The notes under the pieces: generated by a model
What the model was told of the DNA's origin: nothing
Databases searched by the model: none
The model's input: only the letters and a program-made list of their open reading frames with translations
Translations under genes and position numbers: made by a program
Part shown: positions 1 to 8,790 of the stretch, piece by piece
Layout: every line of letters begins with the position of its first letter
Position numbering within the stretch: the stretch's first letter is position 1
Assembly (NCBI GenBank): GCA_944326695.1
Contig: CALVEZ010000006.1
Span: 1 to 64,000 of the forward strand
Length of the DNA: 64,000 nt
Origin: Candidatus Bilophila faecipullorum
GTDB taxonomy: Bacteria > Desulfobacterota > Desulfovibrionia > Desulfovibrionales > Desulfovibrionaceae
Direction of reading: 5' to 3'

Positions 1-37
1 GAAGGGGTCCTTCTCCCCTTCCCCCGATGCTCTTCCC
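1..37 (-). repeat. Family A terminator-like repeat, partial copy
   Basis: Read on the minus strand this G/A-rich stretch directly follows the stop codon of the sigma-54 response regulator and matches the gene-proximal arm of the family A hairpin seen elsewhere in the window (for example 36628-36718 and 51398-51448). The core and distal arm lie beyond the window edge, so the assignment rests on the arm and on the stop-codon position only. Confidence 0.5.
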
Positions 38-1417
38 TTAGTGTCCGGTAATACTGTACTTCTTAAGCTTGTACTGCATGAGGCTCTTGGAAATGCCCAA
101 AAGTTCCGCGGCCTTGGCCTGCACGAAGTCGGCCCGCACGAGCGCGCGGCGGATGAGCGCGGCCTCGATGCGCTCAAGAGTGTCCGCAAGGTCGAGCTGG
201 ACCGGGAGCAGGTCCACGGCGCTCTTGAACTGCGCCTCTTCGTCCCGGATTTCGGCGGGCAGGTCTTCCAGCGTGATCACCTCGCCGGGCACGAGCACGA
301 GGCAGCGCTCGACCACGTTTTGGAGCTGGCGGATGTTGCCCGGCCATTCGTAGCCGGAAAGGTGGTTCAGGGCCTCCATCGAGAAGGTTTTGGGCGGGAT
401 GCCGTTTTCCTTGGCCGCCTTTTCCGCGAAGTGGGCCACAAGGAGGGGGATGTCCTCCCGGCGTTCGCGCAAGGGCGGGATGGGGATGTGCACCACGTTG
501 AGACGGTAGTAAAGGTCCTCTCGGAAGGTGCCCGCCTGCACGAGGGGCATGAGGTCCTTGTTGGTGGCCGCGACGATGCGGATGTCCACCTCGATCTCCT
601 CGCTGCCGCCCACGCGCTCGAAGCGGCGTTCCTGAAGCACGCGCAGCAACTTGACCTGCAACTCGGGGGTCAGTTCGCCCACTTCGTCGAGAAAGAGCGT
701 GCCGCCGCTGGCCTGCTCGAAACGCCCCCGGCGCATGGCAACCGCGCCCGTGAACGAGCCTTTTTCGTGGCCGAAAAGCTCGCTTTCGAGCACGCCGGGG
801 TTGAGGGCCATGCAGTTCACGGAGACGAAGGGCTCCTGGCTGCGCGGCGAGGAAAAGTGGATGGCGCGGGCTACCAGCTCCTTGCCCGTACCGGATTCGC
901 CGGTGATGAGCACGGTGGCGCGGCTCGGCCCGGCCCGGTCCACAAGGGCCAGCATGTCGCGGATGGCCCGGCTGCGTCCGATGATCTGGTGCTTGCCGTA
1001 GCGGTCCTCAAGGCTTTCGCGCAGAAGCTGGTATTGCCGGTGCGCGCGGGCGAGTTCGGCGGCGTTCTGGATGGACAGGAGCAGTTCGTCGTTGGAAAAG
1101 GGCTTGGTGATGTAGTTGAAGGCCCCGTAGCGCATGGCTTCCACGGCGCTCTCGATGGACCCGAAGGCCGTCATGATCAGCACCGGGATGTGCGGCCAGT
1201 TCTTCTTGACCCGTTCCAGCACCTCACGGCCCGAGATGCGGGGCATCTTCATATCGGTGATGACGATGTCGACCTCGGACTCTTCGAGAAACGCCAGCGC
1301 GGTTTCCGGGTCGTTGAGCGCGGTCACGGTGTATCCCGCTTCGGTCAGCAGCGTTTCCAGAACGAGCAGGTAGTTTTTCTCGTCGTCGATAAGCAGCAGG
1401 TGTACCTTGTCGTTCAT
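38..1417 (-). CDS. Sigma-54-dependent two-component response regulator (NtrC family)
   Basis: 459 aa with the three NtrC-family domains in order. The receiver (about 1-120) has the acidic pocket DD at 11-12 and the likely phospho-acceptor D55 in VITDMKMP. The AAA+ sigma-54 interaction domain (about 145-375) has Walker A GESGTGKE near 173-180 and the sigma-54 loop GSFTGA near 220-225. A Fis-type helix-turn-helix lies at the C-terminus (AELLGISKSLMQYKLKKY). The protein should activate sigma-54 RNA polymerase after phosphorylation. Its gene starts 35 nt after the histidine kinase gene on the same strand, so the two are almost certainly a cognate pair. The ATG is preceded by AAGGA at good spacing. 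The signal sensed and the target genes cannot be read from the sequence. Confidence 0.93.
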   Translation of the reverse strand: MNDKVHLLLIDDEKNYLLVLETLLTEAGYTVTALNDPETALAFLEESEVDIVITDMKMPRISGREVLERVKKNWPHIPVLIMTAFGSIESAVEAMRYGAFNYITKPFSNDELLLSIQNAAELARAHRQYQLLRESLEDRYGKHQIIGRSRAIRDMLALVDRAGPSRATVLITGESGTGKELVARAIHFSSPRSQEPFVSVNCMALNPGVLESELFGHEKGSFTGAVAMRRGRFEQASGGTLFLDEVGELTPELQVKLLRVLQERRFERVGGSEEIEVDIRIVAATNKDLMPLVQAGTFREDLYYRLNVVHIPIPPLRERREDIPLLVAHFAEKAAKENGIPPKTFSMEALNHLSGYEWPGNIRQLQNVVERCLVLVPGEVITLEDLPAEIRDEEAQFKSAVDLLPVQLDLADTLERIEAALIRRALVRADFVQAKAAELLGISKSLMQYKLKKYSITGH

Positions 1418-1452
1418 ATCGTATCCTTGTGGCTTGCGTGTGGAGGGCGGAC

Positions 1453-3015
1453 TCAGGCTTCGCCGTGCCGGGGCGTTTCATTCTCGGAAGGCAGGGTATC
1501 GGTCAGCGTGAGCGGCGCGTCGGGCCCTTCGTTCCCCTCGCCGGAGGCGTCCTCGCGTTCTCCGGGGAGATCGGCCAGCGGCAGAAGCATGGTGATCATG
1601 GCCCCGCCGCCTTCCGGATTGGTCAGGAGGAGCCTCCCGTTGTGCGCGGTGATGATGGTGTTGACGATGGGCAGGCCGAGCCCGGTCCCGTGATCCTTGG
1701 TGGTGAAGAAGGGATCGAGGAGCTTGGGCAGGAGGTCCGGCGGGAAGCCCGGGCCGCTGTCGTGGAAGCTCAATTCCACCATGCCGTCGTCCCTGCGCCT
1801 CCCGCGCACGCGGATCATCCCGTCCCGCTCAATGGCCTGATACGCATTGACCAGCACGTTGTAAATGGCCCTATACAATAAATCCTTGTCGCCAAGGACG
1901 AAGAGGGACGGTTCCACGTCGCGCAGGCAGTCCACGCCGAGGCGCTTCATTTCGCCTTCGAGGAAGCCCGTGGCCTGATTGAGCAGCGCGTTGAGGTCCA
2001 CGCGGTCCTGACGGGGCACGCGGGGCCGGGCGTAGTCGAGGAAGTCGTTGACGATCTGGCTGAGGCGGCAGGATTCGTCATGGATGGCCGTGAGGATGCG
2101 CTGTGTGGCGCTGCCCTTTTCCTGTTCCGGCGTGCGGCGGATGAGCAGTTCCGCGCTGGAGCGGATGATCCCGAGCGGATTGCGGATTTCATGCGCGATG
2201 CTGGCGATGACCCGGCCCATGCTGGCGAGCTTTTCGTTCTGGTGCAGTTCGGCTTCCAGCTTCCGATTACGGGCCATGCGCTCCGCGAGGGTCCGTTCCG
2301 CCTTGGCGATGAAGAACTGGAGCATGGCGAAGAGGATGGTCGACGAGCCGAGGCAGGTGGCGAGGATCAGCCATTGGAAGCGGACCACGCTGTCGTAGTC
2401 GTCGGTGATGTCCTGCGTGATTTCGAGCACCCCGGTCACGAGGGATTCCGGCTCGCCGGTGCTTTCGCTGATGCCGAGGTCCACGGTCAAGGGAAACATG
2501 GTGCGCAGGGAATAGCTGCCGTCCGGGAGTTTCAGCATGAACATGGCCGAAAGCATGTTCACCGTGGACAGGGTTTCAAAATAGGGGATGCCGGAACTCA
2601 TGACCCGCTCCACCGAGGCGGGGGTCAAATCGGTACGGCCCAGTTCCGTGGGATTGATGGAGTAGTTGACCACGCGGTCGGCCCCGTAGATACGCAGGGA
2701 CTCGACGTGCAGGCCGAGGATGGTGGACTGCACCACGTCGTCAAGCTGCTGATATTGCATGGTCTGACGCAGGGCGATGCGCCCGAACGCGAGGAAGGTG
2801 GGCAGGGTGAAGCGGCGGTATATCTGCTGGTTGAGGTTGCTGGCCATGAGCATTCCGTATTGCTGTTGGCGCAGAAGAAGGGTATTGCGCGCGGAATTGC
2901 CGATGAAGAAGGCCAGAAGGACGCTGCTCGCCAAGATAAGGATGAGGGAAACCCACGAGAGAAAACGGGTCAGGCCAAACGGCAGCCCCTTGTCGTCGAC
3001 GTTTTTTTCAGACAC
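1453..3015 (-). CDS. Membrane sensor histidine kinase
   Basis: 520 aa. A first transmembrane helix lies at about 19-39, then an extracytoplasmic sensor region of about 170 residues, then a second helix at about 214-236. The dimerisation/phospho-acceptor motif ASIAHEIRNPLG puts the reactive histidine at about H275. The ATPase domain follows, with DSGPGFP and a GTGLGLPIV G-box near the C-terminus. This is the NtrB/ZraS-like layout with a periplasmic sensor. The start is GTG, chosen because AGGAG lies five bases upstream and no ATG fits. It is encoded just upstream of the NtrC-type regulator at 38-1417, its likely partner. The ligand is unknown. Confidence 0.92.
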   Translation of the reverse strand: MSEKNVDDKGLPFGLTRFLSWVSLILILASSVLLAFFIGNSARNTLLLRQQQYGMLMASNLNQQIYRRFTLPTFLAFGRIALRQTMQYQQLDDVVQSTILGLHVESLRIYGADRVVNYSINPTELGRTDLTPASVERVMSSGIPYFETLSTVNMLSAMFMLKLPDGSYSLRTMFPLTVDLGISESTGEPESLVTGVLEITQDITDDYDSVVRFQWLILATCLGSSTILFAMLQFFIAKAERTLAERMARNRKLEAELHQNEKLASMGRVIASIAHEIRNPLGIIRSSAELLIRRTPEQEKGSATQRILTAIHDESCRLSQIVNDFLDYARPRVPRQDRVDLNALLNQATGFLEGEMKRLGVDCLRDVEPSLFVLGDKDLLYRAIYNVLVNAYQAIERDGMIRVRGRRRDDGMVELSFHDSGPGFPPDLLPKLLDPFFTTKDHGTGLGLPIVNTIITAHNGRLLLTNPEGGGAMITMLLPLADLPGEREDASGEGNEGPDAPLTLTDTLPSENETPRHGEA

Positions 3016-3181
3016 TCCGGCTCCTCGGAAGCCCGCTGAAGGAAAGCGCGGCGCTTTGGCGCGGCCTTCCCCGACGTTCCGTGCGGGAAGGGGCTTCTCG
3101 GTTGATCAAGCTGTAACGCCTTTAGTGTAAGGCCTGAATGCCGAAAAGGAAAGCGCGCCTTCCCGCAGGGGACGGAAGAAG

Positions 3182-3198
3182 GGGAGCGTGGCTCCCCT
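3182..3198 (-). terminator. Hairpin after pgi
   Basis: GGGGAGC and GCTCCCC are perfect arms around a three-base loop, a few bases past the pgi stop codon. In the minus direction the hairpin is followed by a T/C-rich stretch, which fits an intrinsic terminator. Confidence 0.6.
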
Positions 3199-3204
3199 CC
3201 GGGA

Positions 3205-4545
3205 TTATTCGAGAAAGGCCTTGAGCATGGCCGCTTCTTCCGGGTAGCTTTCCGAGCCGAGCCGGGAGTAGGCCAGCCGCTTGCCGAGTTCCACGGCGGG
3301 CTGGTCAAGGGGGTTGATGTTCATGAGCCAGCCCGTGAGCACGGTGGTGGTCATGAGCAGGCCCATGATTTCCCCGGCCGTGCGCATGGAGGCGTCCCCG
3401 GTTTCCAGACGGGTCAGGGGCACGCCGCTGTGCGCGATGGCCGCGGCGCTGCCGAGCGTTTCGGCGTCGAGCAGGTCCCCGAAGGTCTTGCCGCGCAACC
3501 AGCTCCAATTGTCCGGCACGTCGTCCGGGAACTGCGGGCCGCGGGAAAGATGCGGGCAATGAAGCTGGATGCAGCCCTTGTCCGCCGGGCCGTCGAGGAA
3601 CATCTGCTGGAGCGAGTGCTGATCGGTCACGCCGACGGCGGGGAGGGGCATGGTGCCCTTGCCGTTCTTGCCGAGGCTTTCCGCCCAGAGCTGGGCGAAC
3701 CACTGGCCGAAGGAGGCCCACGCCGGGATGTAGACGAAGAAAATAAGCTGGCTGTAGCCGTGGCGGGCAAGGGTGTGGCACCAGTTGGCGAGCGCCCACG
3801 CCGGATGTTCACCGAGCGCTTCGGGCTTGCCGAGCCCTTCCACCAGCGGGGCGTTGGCGCTTGCCACGCCTTCAAGGAAGTCCTCCCACGGCAGGCCGAG
3901 GAAGGCTGCGGGCACAAGCCCCACCGCCGAGAGCACGGAGTAGCGGCCGCCGAGGTTGTCCGGCACGGGCAGAGACACGATGCCGTAGCGGTCGGCCTCC
4001 TCGCGCAGATACCCTTTCTTGTCGTCGGTAACGAGAAGCAGATGTTCCTGCCACGTGTCGGGGAGGGCCTTCTGGAGCCATGCCTTCATGAAGAAATACT
4101 GGGCCAGTGTCTCAATGGTGCCGCCGGACTTGCTCACGGGCACCACGATGGTTTCCTCGGGATTGAGGGACGCCATCTGCGCTTCAAGGACGTCCGCGTC
4201 CACGTTGTCGAGAATCCACAGCCACGGGCCGTCGTGGTTGGGGCGGTCCTGCTGCGGGAAAAAGGCTTTCTGGAGCGCGCGCGTGCCGAGCGCCGAACCG
4301 CCGATGCCGAGGACGACCATGTGCTTGAAGCGTTGCAGGCGGGGCGTGAGCGCTTTGAGCCGCGTGCTCAGGCTGCTGCGGAAGGGGAGGTTCAGAAACG
4401 GCAGCTTGCCGGCGGTCACTTCGCCGATCAGCCGGGCGGTGCAGCTGTCGAGCTGCGGGGCGAGCCGCCGGAGGGCTTCGGGATGCGAAGGGGCGGTTTC
4501 CACAAGGCGTCCGGTCCAGGCGTGGTTCCAGTCAAGCGTGTGCAT
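3205..4545 (-). CDS. pgi: Glucose-6-phosphate isomerase
   Basis: 446 aa, the size of the compact bacterial PGI form. It interconverts glucose-6-phosphate and fructose-6-phosphate in the cytoplasm. Visible PGI motifs are VLGIGGSALGTRAL (sugar-phosphate binding), SKSGGTIETLAQ, and QLWAESLGKNGKG in the PGI signature region. Two SIS-type folds are implied by the spacing. The ATG is preceded by AGGAG. The gene lies downstream of the aminotransferase on the same strand but is separated from it by a clear hairpin terminator at 4561-4583, so it probably has its own promoter in the narrow gap. Confidence 0.93.
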   Translation of the reverse strand: MHTLDWNHAWTGRLVETAPSHPEALRRLAPQLDSCTARLIGEVTAGKLPFLNLPFRSSLSTRLKALTPRLQRFKHMVVLGIGGSALGTRALQKAFFPQQDRPNHDGPWLWILDNVDADVLEAQMASLNPEETIVVPVSKSGGTIETLAQYFFMKAWLQKALPDTWQEHLLLVTDDKKGYLREEADRYGIVSLPVPDNLGGRYSVLSAVGLVPAAFLGLPWEDFLEGVASANAPLVEGLGKPEALGEHPAWALANWCHTLARHGYSQLIFFVYIPAWASFGQWFAQLWAESLGKNGKGTMPLPAVGVTDQHSLQQMFLDGPADKGCIQLHCPHLSRGPQFPDDVPDNWSWLRGKTFGDLLDAETLGSAAAIAHSGVPLTRLETGDASMRTAGEIMGLLMTTTVLTGWLMNINPLDQPAVELGKRLAYSRLGSESYPEEAAMLKAFLE

Positions 4546-4560
4546 ACCGTTTCTCCTGCA

Positions 4561-4583
4561 AGAAAAACCGCCTCTACAGGCGG
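4561..4583 (-). terminator. Intrinsic terminator after aspC
   Basis: On the minus strand CCGCCT and AGGCGG form a hairpin followed directly by TTTTTCT. It ends only about 16 nt before the pgi ATG. A second GC-rich hairpin (about 4636-4668, GCCGGGGGAGG facing CCTCCCCCGGC) lies closer to aspC. Confidence 0.75.
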
Positions 4584-4701
4584 CGTTGTTCCGGCCAAGC
4601 GGCCCGGCCGGATGTTGCCGATACGGAAGCTGGCCCCTTTTGGGGGCCGGGGGAGGGCCTCCCCCGGCGGAACGGGACGCCCGGCGGCATCCCGAATCCC
4701 C

Positions 4702-5877
4702 TTACTTGCCGATCAAAACCTTGCGGACGCGTTCGAGGGCGTCCATGAGCACGTCGTCGGCCACGGCGTAGGAGAAGCGCAGGCCCTCCGGCGCGCCGAA
4801 GGCGTCGCCGGGCACGGCCGCGACCTTGGCCTCGCTGAGGAGGCGGGTGCAGACGGCGGTGGCGTCGGGCATGGCGTCATTGTAGAGGGCGGAAATGTCC
4901 GCGAAGAGGTAAAAAGCCCCCTCCGGTTTCGGACAGGCCACGCCCGGCCACGAGGCCAGTTCCTGCCATGCCATGTCGCGGCGTTTCTGGAAGGCCAGAC
5001 GCATGGATTCCACGCAGTCGTAGGGGCCGGTCAGCGCGGCGACGGCGGCTTTCTGGGAAATCGAGCAGATGTTGGCCGTGGTCTGGCCGGTGATCTGGCT
5101 GAGTTTTTTGATCAGATCGGGATGCGCCACGGTGTAGCCCACACGCCAGCCGGTCATGGCGAAGCTCTTGGCGAGGCCGTTGATGATGGCGATGCGGTCG
5201 GGGTACTGTTTCCACCATCCCACGAGGCTGAGGGGCTTGTGGGGATCGTACACGAGCTGATCGTAAATTTCATCCGCGATGATGAACAGGCCGCGATCCA
5301 GCGCCCAACGGACGATGGCGTCGCGCTCCTCTTCGCTGTACAAGGCTCCGGTGGGGTTGGAGGGCGAGTTGAAGAGGAGTATTTTCGTCTTCGGCGTACG
5401 GGCCGCCTCAAGCTGCTCCACCGTGAGCTTGAAGCCCGCGGCGGCGGTGGCCTTCACCGGGACGGGCACGCCCTCGTTGAGGTAGATCATGGCCGGGTAG
5501 CTGACCCAGTAGGGGGCGGGCACAAGCACCTCGTCGCCGGGGTTGAGCAGGGCGAGGAAGAGGTTGTAGAGCGACTGCTTGCCGCCGTTGCTGGCGATGG
5601 TGCAGTCCGGCGTGACCTCGACGCCGTAGGACCGCCGGAAGTATTCGGCAATAGCCTCGCGCAGGGCGGAGATGCCGGGCACGGCGGTATAGCGGGTGAA
5701 GCCCTCGTCGATAGCCCGCTTGGCGGCGTCGCGGACATGCTCGGGCGTGGAGAAATTCGGTTCGCCCACCGCGAGGCTGGTGACGTCGATGCCCTGCGCC
5801 TTGAGCTCCAAGGCTTTGGCATTGATGGTCAGCGTGGCGGAAGGCTTGATGTTGGCCAGTCTGTCGGAGAATTGCAT
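4702..5877 (-). CDS. aspC: PLP-dependent aspartate/aromatic aminotransferase (class I)
   Basis: 391 aa, fold-type I aminotransferase of the prokaryotic subgroup I-gamma. Aspartate family features: SNGGKQSLYN near 96-105 (cofactor phosphate), NSPSNPTG near 170-177, ADEIYDQLVY near 201-210, and the Schiff-base lysine K237 in NGLAKSFAMTGWRVGY. It should move amino groups between aspartate or related amino acids and 2-oxoglutarate. Close relatives include aromatic aminotransferases, so the exact amino acid preference is inferred. The ATG has GAGGT upstream. It is divergent from sfsA across a 164-bp gap that should hold both promoters. Confidence 0.9.
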   Translation of the reverse strand: MQFSDRLANIKPSATLTINAKALELKAQGIDVTSLAVGEPNFSTPEHVRDAAKRAIDEGFTRYTAVPGISALREAIAEYFRRSYGVEVTPDCTIASNGGKQSLYNLFLALLNPGDEVLVPAPYWVSYPAMIYLNEGVPVPVKATAAAGFKLTVEQLEAARTPKTKILLFNSPSNPTGALYSEEERDAIVRWALDRGLFIIADEIYDQLVYDPHKPLSLVGWWKQYPDRIAIINGLAKSFAMTGWRVGYTVAHPDLIKKLSQITGQTTANICSISQKAAVAALTGPYDCVESMRLAFQKRRDMAWQELASWPGVACPKPEGAFYLFADISALYNDAMPDATAVCTRLLSEAKVAAVPGDAFGAPEGLRFSYAVADDVLMDALERVRKVLIGK

Positions 5878-6041
5878 GGGTGCATACCTCGGTGCGTACG
5901 TGACGTTGTCCTCATGCAGTAGCAGGTTCGCCGGGCGCTGTAAATCGCCGCCGCCCGGCCCGAGGAAAGGGAAAAACGCCCGCCCCGCGCCCGTCTTTTT
6001 CCGTTTCCGGCGTTTTTTCCATTGTAACCTGAGGAAGGCCC

Positions 6042-6866
6042 ATGTCCAGACCCTTATTGCCTTTTCCCCCCGGCTGCGTCGTCGCCCGGCTTGTACGCCG
6101 CGAAAAGCGTTTCTTCGTCCATGTGCTCATCGACGGCAAGCCCGATGTAGCCCATACGAACAACACCGGGTCCATGCTGGGCCTCCTGCGTCCGGGCGCG
6201 CCGGTACTGCTGTCCCCGGCTCAGAATCCGGATCGCAAGCTCCGGTGGACGCTTGAGCTTGTCTGGTGCGGCGGAGCGTCCGGCGAAGGGCGGGGGTTCT
6301 GGGCCGGGGTGAACACGAGCACGCCGAACCGGATGCTGGAGGCGGCCTTCCGCGCCGGAAGGCTGCCGTGGACGGCGGGCTACACGGCCTTCAGCCGCGA
6401 GAAAAAGCGCGGCGAGAGCCGTCTGGACGGCCTTTTCGAGGGGCCGGGCCTGCCCCGGCTGTGGGTGGAATGCAAGAATGTGACCATGTCCGAGGATGAC
6501 GTGGCCCTTTTTCCCGATGCGGTATCGGATCGCGGGCTCAAGCATTTAGGCACTCTCAAGGACATCGTTTCCTCCGGAGAGCGGGCGGCGATGTTCTATT
6601 GCGTCCAACGGCCGGACGCCCGCTGCTTCGGTCCGGCGGACATGATCGATCCCGCCTACGCCGCCGGGCTCTACGACGCTGTTGCGCACGGCGTCGAGGT
6701 TTACGCGCATCTCGCGGATTTGAGCGTTGAAGGCATCGGCCTTCGGTCGGAGTGGTTGCGGTTGGTGGGGGGAGAGCCTCCGGCGGCAAGGGGGGCTACC
6801 GCCCCCCTTGACCCCCTGTTTGGGGGGAATGATTCCCCCCAAACCCCCTCGGTGTGGGAGGGGTAA
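6042..6866 (+). CDS. sfsA: SfsA family DNA/RNA nuclease-like protein, C-terminus extended by a repeat
   Basis: SfsA (sugar fermentation stimulation protein) is a small DNA-binding protein with an N-terminal OB-like fold and a nuclease-like fold. Here [20 protein letters not shown] at the start, [12 protein letters not shown], the WVECKNVT motif and the FYCVQRP segment fit the family. The usual length is about 235-245 residues; this reading frame has 274. The last 30 or so residues (from about GGEPPAARG to SVWEG) are encoded by a copy of the dispersed family B repeat, so the native stop codon seems to have been replaced. GAGGAAGG stands before the ATG. Divergent from aspC, convergent with the nucleoside transporter. 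Confidence 0.9.
   Translation: MSRPLLPFPPGCVVARLVRREKRFFVHVLIDGKPDVAHTNNTGSMLGLLRPGAPVLLSPAQNPDRKLRWTLELVWCGGASGEGRGFWAGVNTSTPNRMLEAAFRAGRLPWTAGYTAFSREKKRGESRLDGLFEGPGLPRLWVECKNVTMSEDDVALFPDAVSDRGLKHLGTLKDIVSSGERAAMFYCVQRPDARCFGPADMIDPAYAAGLYDAVAHGVEVYAHLADLSVEGIGLRSEWLRLVGGEPPAARGATAPLDPLFGGNDSPQTPSVWEG
6773..6864 (+). repeat. Family B double-hairpin repeat, copy 1
   Basis: Begins with GCCTCCGGCGGCAAGG, then a hairpin of GGGGGGC and GCCCCCC, then the perfect hairpin GGGGGGAATGATTCCCCCC, then CAAACCCCCTCGGTGTGGGA. The same order recurs at 23145-23230 and 39659-39740, and shortened at 33693 and 36462. This copy overlaps the 3' end of sfsA and provides its last codons. Confidence 0.85.
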
Positions 6867-6980
6867 AATAATTTTTTAACTGCAACATATAGTATTTATA
6901 TTCCTTTGAGGGAGTGATGATCTTTCCGTGCGGGAAGAAGGACACCGGAAAGCCTTCCATGAGGGATTCGATAAAGGCGA

Positions 6981-7138
6981 AAGTCTTGGGAAGGGAGGGG
7001 ATGGGGGTTGGGGAAGGGGAGGGAAACCTTTCTCCAGAAAGGTTTCCCTCCGCTTCGCCTCCGGGTGTTCTCTTCAGCTCTCTCTCACGTCGCTTCGCTA
7101 TTCGCCTCTATTTCCCTCCCCTTCCCCAATTTTTCCCC
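6981..7138 (-). repeat. Family A terminator-like repeat, copy with an internal insertion
   Basis: The core palindrome GGGAAACCTTTCT / AGAAAGGTTTCCC lies at 7021-7048. On the minus strand the element directly follows the transporter stop codon. The gene-proximal arm is split: GAGGGAAA occurs at both ends of an intervening stretch of about 60 bp (about 7049-7110), as if sequence was inserted or duplicated in the stem. The distal side ends with the usual AAGACTTTCG. Because it lies between convergent genes it could stop transcription from both sides. The AT-rich bases 6867-6910 hold nothing recognised. Confidence 0.8.
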
Positions 7139-8368
7139 TCACCCGATAATCCCGATAACCGCCCCGGTCATGCAGGAGGCGAGGAGGCCGCCGATGGCGG
7201 CGCGCAGGCCGAGGGAAAGGATTTCCTGCCGCCGTTCGGGGGCCATGCTGCCGATGCCGCCGAGCATGATCCCGACGCTTCCGGGATTGGCGAAGCCGCA
7301 GAGGGCGTAGGTCAGGATGAGGATGCTACGCGGCGAGAAGGTGCCGGACGGGAGGGCGGCCATGTCCATGTAGGCCACCAGCTCGTTGATGATCGCCTTG
7401 GTGCCGAGGAGCTGCCCGGCGGCAGGGCATTCGGCCCACGGGACCCCGAGCAGCCACGCCAGCGGCGCGAAAAGCCAGCCGAAGCAGCGTTGCAGGCTGA
7501 GGGGCTGCCCCTCGACATCCGGCAGCGCGCCGACCATCGTATTGATGAGATGGGTGAGCGCGACGTAGACCAGCAGGGTGGCGGCGACGTTCATATAGAG
7601 CTTGAGCCCCTCCGAGGTGCCCGCACTGAGGGCGTCCATGCCGCTGCGGTACTGCGCGTCGATCTCCCCGCCGTCGGAGGGAGGGCCGCTTTCGGGGACC
7701 ATCAGCTCCGCGATAAGAAGGGCTGCCGGGCAACTGATGATCGAGGCGGTGAGTATCTGGCCGAGCGCGTTGTCGAGGACGGGGGCCAGCACGGTGGCGT
7801 AGAGCACGAGCACCGTCCCGGCGATGGTGGCCATGCCGGTGGTCATGAGCGCGAAAAGCTCGCTGTGCGTCAGGCCGCGCAGGTAGTGACGGATGAGCAG
7901 CGGCGCTTCGACCATGCCCATGAAGACGTTGGCCGCCACGCCCACGCCGAGCGCGCCTCCCAGCCCCATGCTCTTGCGCAGGAGAAAGGAAAAGCCGCGT
8001 ACCACGTGTTGCAGGATGCCCCAATGGAATAATACGGCGGAAAGCGCGCTCAGAACGATGATCATGGGCAGGGAGACGAAGGCGAAAATCCACGTGGACG
8101 CGCCGGGCGCGGGTGCGAAAGGCAGCGGGCCGCCGCCGAGATAGCCGAACAGGAACGAGCAGCCTGCAAGCGTGGCGTCGCTGAGGGCTTCCGTCACCTT
8201 ATTGAGCCACAGGAAGACGCCGGACATCCCCGGCAGGCGCAGGAAGAGAAGGGCCAGCCCGAATTGGAGCCCCAGCCCCACGGCGATCCGCTGGAAATTC
8301 ACCCGCCGCCGTTCGCCCAGAAGCCATGCCAACGCCATGATGACGGCGAGTCCGAGAACGCCTTGCAT
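7139..8368 (-). CDS. Concentrative nucleoside transporter (CNT/NupC family)
   Basis: 409 aa from the ATG at 8368, chosen because AAAGGGGG precedes it and the protein then begins in the first helix (MQGVLGLAVIMALAWLLG). The chain is almost wholly hydrophobic, with about ten membrane segments. CNT family features include the gate/nucleoside regions around FMGMVEAPLLIRHYLRG and TTGMATIAGTVLVLYATVL, and the C-terminal GFANPGSVGIMLGGIGSMAPERR. Family members import nucleosides with Na+ or H+. Monocistronic: family A repeat after the stop codon, and the hdr/flx operon terminator upstream. Substrate choice is not readable. Confidence 0.88.
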   Translation of the reverse strand: MQGVLGLAVIMALAWLLGERRRVNFQRIAVGLGLQFGLALLFLRLPGMSGVFLWLNKVTEALSDATLAGCSFLFGYLGGGPLPFAPAPGASTWIFAFVSLPMIIVLSALSAVLFHWGILQHVVRGFSFLLRKSMGLGGALGVGVAANVFMGMVEAPLLIRHYLRGLTHSELFALMTTGMATIAGTVLVLYATVLAPVLDNALGQILTASIISCPAALLIAELMVPESGPPSDGGEIDAQYRSGMDALSAGTSEGLKLYMNVAATLLVYVALTHLINTMVGALPDVEGQPLSLQRCFGWLFAPLAWLLGVPWAECPAAGQLLGTKAIINELVAYMDMAALPSGTFSPRSILILTYALCGFANPGSVGIMLGGIGSMAPERRQEILSLGLRAAIGGLLASCMTGAVIGIIG

Positions 8369-8611
8369 CGGGCCCCCTTTCTTTTTAAGGCGTCGCCTGC
8401 GGGAAGCGCGGAGACGCCCTTTCCATCCGAGTGTCCTCAAAAAACGGGATATTCGCAATCCGGGACCGTGTTTTCAAAAGCCTCAGGAGGCGGTGCGCCG
8501 CGTTGGGGCAGGAACCGGGACGGAATGCGGGCCGAAACACCCGGCAGGAGGAGCGCGTTTTCCGGGAGCGGCCTTTGTCTCTTTGGGAGTGAAGCAGGGA
8601 CTTTTATCCAA

Positions 8612-8649
8612 CAAAAAACGGCATTTCCCACAAGAGGAACATGCCGTTT
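8612..8649 (-). terminator. Intrinsic terminator downstream of the hdr-flx operon
   Basis: On the minus strand AAACGGCAT and ATGCCGTTT are perfect nine-base arms followed by a TTTTTT run. It lies past the family A copy that follows flxA. The rest of 8369-8611 must hold the nucleoside transporter promoter, but no clear -35/-10 pair stood out. Confidence 0.75.
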
Positions 8650-8681
8650 CCGTCGATTTTTTCCCGTCTCCTCTTCAACGT

Positions 8682-8788
8682 CTGGGGAGGGAGAAGGCGG
8701 GTACCGCGTGACGGGATTGGGGAGAGAGAACCGTGGGGACTGCCCCCCTTCTTCAGAAAGGTTCCCTCTCCCTTCCCCCATTCAAGCG
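8682..8788 (-). repeat. Family A terminator-like repeat, copy after flxA
   Basis: On the minus strand GGGGGAAGGGAGAGGGAACC starts about 13 nt past the flxA stop, followed by TTTCTGAAGAA and, after a diverged loop, GGTTCTCTCTCCCC. The distal core is rearranged compared with other copies (GGGGGGCAGTCCCC replaces the second half of the core). Confidence 0.75.
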
Positions 8789-8790
8789 TC

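Noticed and set aside
4636..4668. Possible further family A or B repeat after aspC
   Set aside because: It is a simple GC hairpin lacking the CTTTCT core and the CCTCCGGCGGCAAGG start of either family.
3430..5922. 830-codon open frame on the plus strand opposite pgi and aspC
   Set aside because: Antisense to two well-supported enzymes; composition is typical of reverse-frame translation and no family motif is present.
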